A stretch of 12,765 nt of DNA, taken from the NCBI GenBank assembly GCA_035295665.1, contig DATGIQ010000685.1:1-12765 (forward strand), given 5' to 3'. The DNA is from DATGIQ01 sp035295665 (GTDB lineage: Bacteria; Planctomycetota; Planctomycetia; Gemmatales; Gemmataceae). Shown in pieces: positions 7,014-12,765 of this stretch (the first letter of the stretch is position 1; each line of letters begins with the position of its first letter). The notes beneath the pieces were generated by a model that was not told the origin of the DNA, ran no database searches, and saw nothing but the letters and a program-made list of their open reading frames with translations. The position numbers and the translations under genes were made by a program.

Positions 7014-8940
7014 TCTGTCCGCTGAACCATTCCCGCAGTTGCTCCCGCTCGCGGGGCCGGATACTCAGGAGCATGTCCAACTCTCTGCGGGCCCGGACCT
7101 CTTGGCCGGTTCGAAGCAGGCATGTAATCAGGAGCCGGCGCATTTCCGGGGCCGCGGGATTCAGCGCGCTGGCCGCTTCACTCTCCGCCAAAGCTTGCGG
7201 CCAATTCGGCCGCGCGGCCAGCAACCCCGCCAACCGGAAATGGTATGCAGAGCACCACGGATTTACGGCGATGGCACGCTGCCAGTAAGCGATGGCTTCC
7301 TCACGCCGGGCCAGTGCTGCCGTGAGCACTCCCAAATAGGTTAACGTAATTTCCCGCTCAGGGGATAAAGCCAGCGCGGCCTCGAAGGCACCGAGGGCGT
7401 CGGACTTCCGATCCATTTGCCAGAGGACCAAACCGTAGGCTTCCCACGCTGGCACATCATCGGGCGCCGTCCGAACCGCGGCCTCCAGCCGAGGCAGGGC
7501 AATCGGGTTGACATGGGCAGAAAGCGGTGGATACGTTTTAGCTAACTCTGCCAGGGCCAAGCCCAAATCATGGGCGATGCCGTCGTCTTCGGGACCGCGT
7601 TTGTCGCCAGGAAAAAGCACCAGAGGAATTTCGCCCGGAAATAGCCTTCGTGGACTATCCTGCGGCCGACCGTCCGCGTCCGGTTTGCGACGGATACGGT
7701 GATCCGTCACGGCCCGATGGACGATCCGCGATCCGGTGCGGGCCATGTGGCATTGAACGCAGTTATCCGCAGGAACCGTCGCCGACCGCAGTGACACGAC
7801 TTGTGTGCAACCTTGCTTTTCATGGCAGGTCAGGCAGCGACGACGATAATGTTCTGCTCGGTGATCGGATTCCGGCAGGACATGCGGGTCATGGCAAGAA
7901 ATGCAGCCGAGCCGGCCCTGGCTCTGTTGAAAACAGCGGCTGACATAGACTTGCTCGGTGTGACTTCCGGCGCTTTCGCTGTCCGCCAGATCGCTCGACC
8001 GCACGAACACCGACCAAAACAGGTTTAGTGGCAGGCCCGGTCGATAGTCGAATTGCTGCCGCCCCCGGCGCAGGATGCGGCTTTCCCCCTGAAGATGGCA
8101 CTGCTGGCAAACGGCATCGCGCAGAGCCGGCGACAGCCGGCCAGGGTTGACAATGGTATTCGCCGCCGCGTTCCCCGCTTGTTGGGCCTGGACGTGCAGT
8201 TCTCCGGGACCGTGGCAACGTTCGCAGCCAATGGCGTAACCTCGAAACAGAGGCTGACGATAGCGGTTGATCGTATTGGTAATCGGTTCGACCTGATTGG
8301 CGTGGCAAAACAAACAAGATGGCTCGGCGGGCCGCTCAAACTGTTCCGGGACCTGGAAACCGGGCGTTAAATCCCACGCTCCCGGCTGCGTGTACCAACT
8401 GAGTAGCGACTGGAAGACGTAGCCGTCTCGGTTGATCAGGTACGATCGGCCGCGCGCTCCGGAGCCAATGGCGTAGTGGACCTCGACCGACTGGAGCGGG
8501 ACGGGTAGCCCCTGGGAGTTTTGGCAAAACTCCCGGTGGAACACATGGCCCTCTTGGCGTTCGATCAGGAACTGGAAACCATCCTTTTCGAAAGGATTGC
8601 GAGCGGCTTGATCGTAGCGTTCCACCGATCCGGCATCCGAAATCGGGGCCAGCGAACGACCCATCGGGTGTCGATGAAAACTCTCGGCCAAGCCGGCGTG
8701 GCACAGGGCACACGTCTTGTCTCCAACGTAGCGGACCTCGGGCCGAACATTGCGATAGGGTGTTGGAAAGGTATTGCGCGGGTCGCCGGCAGGAGCGTCC
8801 CGAGCATGGCGTACCAAATCGGAAGACCAAGTTTGCCAAAACCACGTAACCACAGCAAGCAACGACCCAAACACCAGTACCCCAATGCCCAGTAGGATGG
8901 CGAAGAGTGGGTTGCGTGCAGTTCTCGGAGCCCGCTTCAT
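7003..8940 (-). CDS. Membrane-anchored heptahaem cytochrome c with C-terminal TPR domain
   Basis: The protein has 645 residues from the ATG at 8940, which overlaps the upstream TPR gene's TGA as ATGA. The frame is open to 9027, but that extension lies inside the upstream gene and precedes the membrane anchor. A single transmembrane segment (about 11-35) would export and tether the protein. Seven CxxCH haem-binding motifs follow: CALCH 77-81, CLFCH 209-213, CERCH 239-243, CQQCH 278-282, CISCH 346-350, CLTCH 369-373 and CVQCH 394-398. The spacing and the GCERCHGPGE and GCISCHDPH contexts resemble the cytochrome c554/multihaem family. Residues about 485-635 form TPR units (for example DALGAFEAALALSP and EAIAYWQRAIAVNP). 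It is expected to carry electrons outside the cytoplasmic membrane while its TPR end docks a partner. The donor and acceptor are unknown. It is co-translated with the upstream TPR protein. Confidence 0.92.
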   Translation of the reverse strand: MKRAPRTARNPLFAILLGIGVLVFGSLLAVVTWFWQTWSSDLVRHARDAPAGDPRNTFPTPYRNVRPEVRYVGDKTCALCHAGLAESFHRHPMGRSLAPISDAGSVERYDQAARNPFEKDGFQFLIERQEGHVFHREFCQNSQGLPVPLQSVEVHYAIGSGARGRSYLINRDGYVFQSLLSWYTQPGAWDLTPGFQVPEQFERPAEPSCLFCHANQVEPITNTINRYRQPLFRGYAIGCERCHGPGELHVQAQQAGNAAANTIVNPGRLSPALRDAVCQQCHLQGESRILRRGRQQFDYRPGLPLNLFWSVFVRSSDLADSESAGSHTEQVYVSRCFQQSQGRLGCISCHDPHVLPESDHRAEHYRRRCLTCHEKQGCTQVVSLRSATVPADNCVQCHMARTGSRIVHRAVTDHRIRRKPDADGRPQDSPRRLFPGEIPLVLFPGDKRGPEDDGIAHDLGLALAELAKTYPPLSAHVNPIALPRLEAAVRTAPDDVPAWEAYGLVLWQMDRKSDALGAFEAALALSPEREITLTYLGVLTAALARREEAIAYWQRAIAVNPWCSAYHFRLAGLLAARPNWPQALAESEAASALNPAAPEMRRLLITCLLRTGQEVRARRELDMLLSIRPREREQLREWFSGQIRR

Positions 8941-10154
8941 GGGACTTGCCCTATCTGCGTTTGTCCTCCACTTCCTAATTCCTTGTCCGGTTGCCCGGCC
9001 GGACAGCTCGCCGCAGCCTTGAGCCACATGGCCGCGAGATCGGGCTTATCCAGTTTTTGACACGTCTGGGCCAAGCGCTGACGCACGGAGGCTTCCCACG
9101 GCTTTTCGGAAGCCTGCTTGACTAGCTCCGTCATTTGCAGGAGGGCTTCTTTGGTTTGCTCGCCCAACCGGCGTTGCTCCGCTGCGTCGGCGGAACGGCC
9201 GACGGCCTGGTAAGCCTGGGCCAGCAAGTGACGGCCCGCATAGTCTTGGCGGTCGATTTCCAGGGCGCGTTCGAGGAGAGGAATTGCCGCTTCCGGCCGG
9301 TTCGTGTGCAAGGCGATCTTGGCTCGCAAGCGGAGCAGTTCCGGAGCGCGCGGCTGCCCGGCCAAGGCGCGGTCCAACACCGCTTCCGCCTCCGAGCCGC
9401 GCCCAAGCCCCCACAGGCACTCGGCCCGGAGCGAAGCCAGTTTGGCCGTCTCCGCAGCGTCTGGCAACAGGGCCAGGGCACGTTCGTATTGCGATTGGGC
9501 CACCAAGCACTCGGCCAATTCCTCTTTGACTTCCTCGACCACCGGCGGGGCCAGTTCTCGACGCAAGGCTTCCTCGTAGGCAGCGATGGCCGGGGTCGGC
9601 TGATCCAAATCCTTGTAGATCAGTCCCATGAAGCGGTGGGCCCGGCCATCGCGCGGCTCGAGATCGGCCCATTGGATGAGATGGAGCACCGCCGGCACCC
9701 AGGCGCGTTGGTCGTAGTAAAGGGTAGCCAAGCCGCGATGGGCATCCACATGATCGGGCCGCTTGGATACGACAAACAACAGAAACCGCTCCGCTTCGAT
9801 GGGCCGGTGCAGCTCGAGCAAGAACCATCGGCCGCACAGAGCGGAGGCCTCCACAAGCAACTCGCCCTGGTCCCGCATGTGGTTGAACTCATTCACAGCC
9901 TGCGTGTAGTCGCGGAGATGAAAGAAAAGCTCACAGCGCAACAAATGCGCATGGTCGCTGTGGCCGGCTGCTTCGAGCCGCCGCGCCAATCGCTCGGCCT
10001 GGTCCAGGTCGCCTCGAGCCAACGCCTGCTGGCCTTGGCGGAGGAGATTTTCCGGCCGCAGAGAACGGTACCAGAACGCACCGCCCAAGCCTAGCAAACC
10101 AAGCAGCGTGACCACAGCGATTGAGCGTCCCAGGAGTGGCCGCAGCCTGTGCAT
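8937..10154 (-). CDS. Membrane-anchored TPR-repeat protein
   Basis: The protein has 405 residues from the ATG at 10154. The frame is open nine codons further to a TTG at 10181, which sits on the hairpin arm and is less likely. A basic start (MHRLRPLLGR) and a hydrophobic segment (about 11-29) form an N-terminal anchor. Residues about 35-380 are TPR-like helical repeats, including RGDLDQAERLARRLEAAG, QPTPAIAAYEEALRRE, RGSEAEAVLDRALAGQP and RPEAAIPLLERALEIDR. There are roughly eight to nine units, several degenerate. No catalytic motif is visible. Its stop overlaps the start of the heptahaem cytochrome gene, so the two products are probably made together and may assemble at the outer face of the membrane. 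The C-terminus (about 386-405) is low-complexity and Gly/Gln-rich. Confidence 0.88.
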   Translation of the reverse strand: MHRLRPLLGRSIAVVTLLGLLGLGGAFWYRSLRPENLLRQGQQALARGDLDQAERLARRLEAAGHSDHAHLLRCELFFHLRDYTQAVNEFNHMRDQGELLVEASALCGRWFLLELHRPIEAERFLLFVVSKRPDHVDAHRGLATLYYDQRAWVPAVLHLIQWADLEPRDGRAHRFMGLIYKDLDQPTPAIAAYEEALRRELAPPVVEEVKEELAECLVAQSQYERALALLPDAAETAKLASLRAECLWGLGRGSEAEAVLDRALAGQPRAPELLRLRAKIALHTNRPEAAIPLLERALEIDRQDYAGRHLLAQAYQAVGRSADAAEQRRLGEQTKEALLQMTELVKQASEKPWEASVRQRLAQTCQKLDKPDLAAMWLKAAASCPAGQPDKELGSGGQTQIGQVP

Positions 10155-10175
10155 GCAGGGCTCGTGGTGATGGGA

Positions 10176-10240
10176 CCACAAGCCCGAAGCGGCAGCGAGG
10201 AAGTTGGCTTTTCCTCGCGATCGCTTCGGGCTTGTCGTGG
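10176..10240. repeat. Long palindromic intergenic hairpin (REP-like)
   Basis: The left arm (10176-10202) and right arm (10211-10240) form an almost complete stem. There is a 14-bp perfect outer helix (10178-10191 with 10222-10235), a 3x3 mismatch, then an 8-bp perfect inner helix (10195-10202 with 10211-10218) around an 8-nt loop. The core is AAGCCCGAAGCG against CGCTTCGGGCTT. It lies between the lipoprotein stop (10247) and the TPR gene start (10154), both on the minus strand, so it may act as a factor-assisted terminator or mRNA stabiliser. No T-run follows it. From memory, GCCCGAAGCG...CGCTTCGGGC palindromes are scattered between genes in Gemmata-type genomes, so this may be one copy of a dispersed family. 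Confidence 0.7.
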
Positions 10241-10246
10241 CGGTGT

Positions 10247-10714
10247 TTACTTGCCTGCGCTATGGACTTCCAATTTCACAGGCCCCTCTGGAGGCACCTT
10301 CTGTCGCAACGGGGTCTTGGCCGCATCGCTGTATTGCGGCGGGATGATGTACTTCGGAGCTTTTTTCGGTTTCTGCCGGGCCTTGAGAAAGCCGGCCTTG
10401 GCATCCTTCATGTTCGTCGCCGGAGGCACTTCAAACCCTTCCTCATACACAACGACCACGGCGTAGTCTCCGGGAAGGGCTCCATCGTTGGGCGTTATGG
10501 TCGTGAGCTGAAAGGAGCCATCGGAACCCGTCGTGGCGATCGCATATCGGCCGGGGGCCCCTTGCGGGGGAACAAAACTCACCTGAGCGCCCTCCACCGG
10601 CTTGCCGTCAAGCGTGAGGACTCCTTGGACCTTCGTCATCCGGCCCTTGCTGTCGCAGCCAGCCGCCGCTAACGCGCTGGCGGCGAACAGCATCGTCCAG
10701 CCAAGCCTGTGCAT
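10247..10714 (-). CDS. Small lipoprotein with carboxypeptidase-regulatory-like domain
   Basis: The protein has 155 residues from the ATG at 10714. The frame is open upstream to 10855 but overlaps the DUF1559 gene, and the inner start exposes a clean lipoprotein signal. The signal helix (about 5-18) ends in LAAAGC with the lipidated Cys at 20. The body carries VQGVLTLDGKPVEGAQVSF (29-47), then TTGSDGSFQLTT (61-72) and DGALPGDYAVVVVYEEG (77-93). This is the transthyretin-like or carboxypeptidase-regulatory-like beta-sandwich common in planctomycete lipoproteins. A basic, Pro/Lys-rich region (about 103-140) precedes a short terminal strand. It is probably an envelope structural or binding protein; the ligand is unknown. 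It starts 16 nt after the DUF1559 stop, so the two form an operon. Confidence 0.88.
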   Translation of the reverse strand: MHRLGWTMLFAASALAAAGCDSKGRMTKVQGVLTLDGKPVEGAQVSFVPPQGAPGRYAIATTGSDGSFQLTTITPNDGALPGDYAVVVVYEEGFEVPPATNMKDAKAGFLKARQKPKKAPKYIIPPQYSDAAKTPLRQKVPPEGPVKLEVHSAGK

Positions 10715-10730
10715 GGGGTCCAGTCCTTTG

Positions 10731-11864
10731 TTACGGGAGGGCGACCGGTTGAGAATCATTCCGGCAACCCAAGTATTGGTACGTCTGCATGTCGATATTC
10801 TGCTGGATGAAATGGACAGAGCCGTCACCGAAGCAGAAATTGGCTCCGCCGGCATGATTCGATTTGAACCCCCACGTTACATGCCAGTTCCAGATACAGT
10901 GGGCCGGATCGACGCCATGTTTCGTGCAGTTGGTATTGCAGTCCGACCACGACGTGTCGCCGTACACATTGGTGTCAATCGGCCAGTTGATCGGCTGGAT
11001 GGTCTGGCCCTGGGACACCGAGTTGTAGCCGGCCCATCCCCAGTCATTGCCCCAGCGCTGGAACTCATTCTGCCCAACCAAGGACTCGCCCAACAGGATG
11101 GTGTTAGAAAGGCCATCATCCACGTCGGCAATGCGGATTTTGGGACCGCCGGCCGCGTTCGACACATCCGGCCCGCGGCAGAACATGCCCCGACATTTGC
11201 CTGTCTCTGTGGTGCTTCCCCAACTAGGGCTTGGGCCATAGCCGACAAACGTCGGAGGCACCAGAGCCAGCGGCAGGAAATCGGGCGCCGGCCCGGCGCC
11301 GACCTTCCCATTGCAATTTAGTTGGAATGGGTCGGCCCGAGGACTGCAAGAACCATCGTTGCATTGCGGCCCCTGAGAGCCGAAGTAGTTGGAGTAGTGG
11401 GGATTGTCGACATCGAAATTGTCGCTGGGGCAGCGCGTGAACCCGAGCTTTTGTGGCAACAGTTTGGCAGCAACCGCCAACGACATATCCCAGTAGGGCG
11501 AGACTGTGACCGGGTCGCCATACTTTCTACCACCGGGGCCGGGAAGAGAAATCACATCGTTGTAAAGGTTCCCCGCCTCCATATAGGGTAAGACGGCAAA
11601 CATCCAGCTGCCGTGGTCGTTGCCCCAGGTTCCTTGATTCCCCTTGGGGAATTGCGCATTCACATCGTGGTAGTTATGGCAAGCGAGGCCCAGTTGTTTC
11701 AAGTTGTTCGTGCATTTCATCCGATAGGCGGCCTCGCGCACCTTCTGCACTGCCGGCAAGAGCAATCCGATGAGTACCGCGATGATGGCAATGACGACAA
11801 GTAGCTCGATCAGGGTGAATGCCTGAACGGACCATCCGAGTCCCCGCTTGTGATACCTCGGCAT
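10731..11864 (-). CDS. DUF1559 protein with prepilin-type N-terminus
   Basis: The protein has 377 residues with a GGGAGGGAG ribosome site before the ATG. Residues 15-45 are a type II pseudopilin/prepilin start: cleavage is expected between A15 and F16, E20 is the mature +5 Glu, and a long hydrophobic helix (LLVVIAIIAVLIGLLLPAV) is followed by QKVREAA. The -1 residue is Ala instead of the usual Gly. The DUF1559 body follows, with CTNNLKQLGLACHNYHD (51-67), IADVDDGLSNTILLGES (245-261) and the C-terminal H-x9-DG motif (H337, D347, G348). Thirteen cysteines are visible, including the pairs C224/C229 and C309/C313, which suggests disulfides outside the cytoplasm. These proteins occur in many copies per planctomycete genome and are thought to form envelope or pseudopilus-like structures. 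The specific role is unknown. Confidence 0.95.
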   Translation of the reverse strand: MPRYHKRGLGWSVQAFTLIELLVVIAIIAVLIGLLLPAVQKVREAAYRMKCTNNLKQLGLACHNYHDVNAQFPKGNQGTWGNDHGSWMFAVLPYMEAGNLYNDVISLPGPGGRKYGDPVTVSPYWDMSLAVAAKLLPQKLGFTRCPSDNFDVDNPHYSNYFGSQGPQCNDGSCSPRADPFQLNCNGKVGAGPAPDFLPLALVPPTFVGYGPSPSWGSTTETGKCRGMFCRGPDVSNAAGGPKIRIADVDDGLSNTILLGESLVGQNEFQRWGNDWGWAGYNSVSQGQTIQPINWPIDTNVYGDTSWSDCNTNCTKHGVDPAHCIWNWHVTWGFKSNHAGGANFCFGDGSVHFIQQNIDMQTYQYLGCRNDSQPVALP

Positions 11865-12022
11865 ACGACTCCCTCCCCGGGCGATGACGGAGAACAGCTA
11901 TGAGGAAACGCAAACCTGCGATCCATACACCGTCGAATCAGGCGACGCGATCAGTTCATCAAAACCTGTGGAGAGGCACTAAGAATTCTTTAATCCTGTG
12001 ATAATCCGCCGGGGCGGCGCTG

Positions 12023-12765
12023 TCAAGCATTTTCTGGCAGATCCGCCAATTCGCGCAGGCCAGCCGAGGGGTTCGCTGGATGAGCCCCCCCTTCCAGGGC
12101 CGCGAGCCCCGCTTCATCGAGCATCAGCCGACGGATTCCTGTGGCCCGCCCGGTGTCGGCGTCGATTTCCACGACCGCCCCGGCCATGCGTGGGTCGCCC
12201 GTGGCTACATCGAATGCACTTGGCACAAACGTGAAGGCGGTCGAGAGCACGCGGTCAATCCGACGACCGAGAATGCTCTCGTACGGCCCGGTCATGCCGA
12301 CATCGCTGATGAACGCCGTGCCGCCGGGGAGAACCTGTTCATCGGCGGTGGGCACGTGGGTGTGGGTGCCGAGCACCGCCGCCACCCTGCCACGCAGATG
12401 GTGGGCCATCAGGTATTTGTCCGCTGTAGCTTCCGCGTGAATATCCACAATCACGCAGCAAACCCGGCCGTTCAGCTCACCGAGGACGCGATCCGCGGCC
12501 CGGTAGGGGCAATCCGCCGGCCGCATGTAGGTCCGCCCGAGCAGCGAAAATGCGGCCACGACCTTGCCATCCCGCGTCGTGGTCAGGGCGAAATCGCGGC
12601 CCGGTGCTCCCGGCGGTAAATTCGCCGGCCGGCAAATGTGCTCGTCGGTTTCCAGCGTCGGGATGATTTCTTTTCGGCGATAGACATGGTCGCCCAACGT
12701 CACCAGGTCCACTCCCGCCTGCCGCAGCTGCCGGTAATCCCTCGTGGTCAGCCCGGACCCGTCGG
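12023..12765 (-). CDS. YmdB/TIGR00282-family metallophosphoesterase (N-terminus cut by window end)
   Basis: The reverse strand is open from the window edge to a TGA at 12023-12025, giving 246 complete codons of a family of about 260-280 residues, so only a short N-terminus is missing. A GTG at 12712 is internal. The frame upstream still reads family-like sequence (GSGLTTRDYRQLRQAG), so it is not the start. Visible motifs are VTLGDHVYRRKEI, LLGRTYM, DIHAEATADK, GTHTHVPTADEQVLPGG and SDVGMTGPYES, all characteristic of the YmdB/TIGR00282 phosphoesterases. These hydrolyse 2',3'-cyclic nucleotides or related phosphodiesters with a two-metal centre, and in Bacillus affect biofilm-related regulation. 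The metal-site 'GNH' of YmdB reads GDH here (codon 12691-12689). The HTH histidines are kept. The protein is cytosolic. No partner gene is visible beyond the edge. Confidence 0.92.
   Translation of the reverse strand, partial: DGSGLTTRDYRQLRQAGVDLVTLGDHVYRRKEIIPTLETDEHICRPANLPPGAPGRDFALTTTRDGKVVAAFSLLGRTYMRPADCPYRAADRVLGELNGRVCCVIVDIHAEATADKYLMAHHLRGRVAAVLGTHTHVPTADEQVLPGGTAFISDVGMTGPYESILGRRIDRVLSTAFTFVPSAFDVATGDPRMAGAVVEIDADTGRATGIRRLMLDEAGLAALEGGAHPANPSAGLRELADLPENA

Noticed and set aside
9135..10094. 319-codon plus-strand open frame opposite the TPR gene
   Set aside because: It is antisense to clear TPR repeats, and its repetitive appearance is a shadow of those repeats.
10602..11321. 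239-codon plus-strand open frame opposite the lipoprotein and DUF1559 genes
   Set aside because: It spans parts of two well-supported minus-strand genes and shows no recognisable domain.
11981..11990. Perfect 10-bp palindrome AAGAATTCTT upstream of the DUF1559 gene
   Set aside because: A single short AT-rich palindrome can occur by chance. No second copy or adjoining promoter could be shown.
12006..12017. Small hairpin CCGCC/GGCGG after the YmdB-family gene
   Set aside because: The stem is 5 bp or less with a 2-nt loop and no T-run, too weak to call a terminator.

Overview
The window looks like a GC-rich chromosomal segment from a member of the Planctomycetota, possibly a Gemmata-like lineage. 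The best evidence is the DUF1559 protein (11864-10731, minus strand). It has a prepilin-type N-terminus and a C-terminal H-x9-DG motif, and is followed by a small lipoprotein with a 'LDGKPVEGA' carboxypeptidase-regulatory-like domain; this pair is a planctomycete hallmark. TPR and HEAT proteins, a multihaem cytochrome fused to TPRs, and a long palindromic intergenic repeat fit the same assignment. No rRNA, tRNA, CRISPR array, transposase or integrase was seen, and nothing marks the window as recently acquired. Every gap between genes is under 300 bases.

Layout. (a) 1-1458, minus strand: a TPR lipoprotein, a DUF952 protein and a PhzF-family isomerase cut by the window start. (b) 1646-4550, plus strand: three tightly coupled genes, namely an extended SDR/epimerase, a deoxyhypusine-synthase-like enzyme and an aldo/keto-reductase-fold protein. 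They overlap as GTGA and ATGA, with a plausible sigma70-type promoter just upstream. (c) 5734-4574, minus strand, convergent with (b): a PLP-dependent trans-sulfuration enzyme of the cystathionine gamma-synthase/lyase family. (d) 5848-6975, plus strand: a membrane-anchored HEAT-repeat protein. (e) 10154-7003, minus strand: a membrane-anchored TPR protein overlapping by ATGA a seven-haem cytochrome c with a C-terminal TPR domain. (f) 10176-10240: a long hairpin separating (e) from (g). (g) 11864-10247, minus strand: the DUF1559 protein and small lipoprotein pair. (h) 12765-12023, minus strand: a YmdB/TIGR00282 metallophosphoesterase cut by the window end.

The most intriguing part is the three-gene unit (b). 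Its middle gene keeps the NAD-site features and catalytic lysine of deoxyhypusine synthase, although bacteria lack the eIF5A substrate. Its third gene keeps the aldo/keto reductase framework, but by alignment all four catalytic-tetrad positions are replaced. Translational coupling suggests the three products act in one pathway, perhaps an NAD-dependent polyamine-type aminoalkyl transfer. The substrate cannot be read from sequence. The second notable unit is (e), which looks like a membrane-bound, extracytoplasmic electron-transfer module with TPR scaffolds on both partners.
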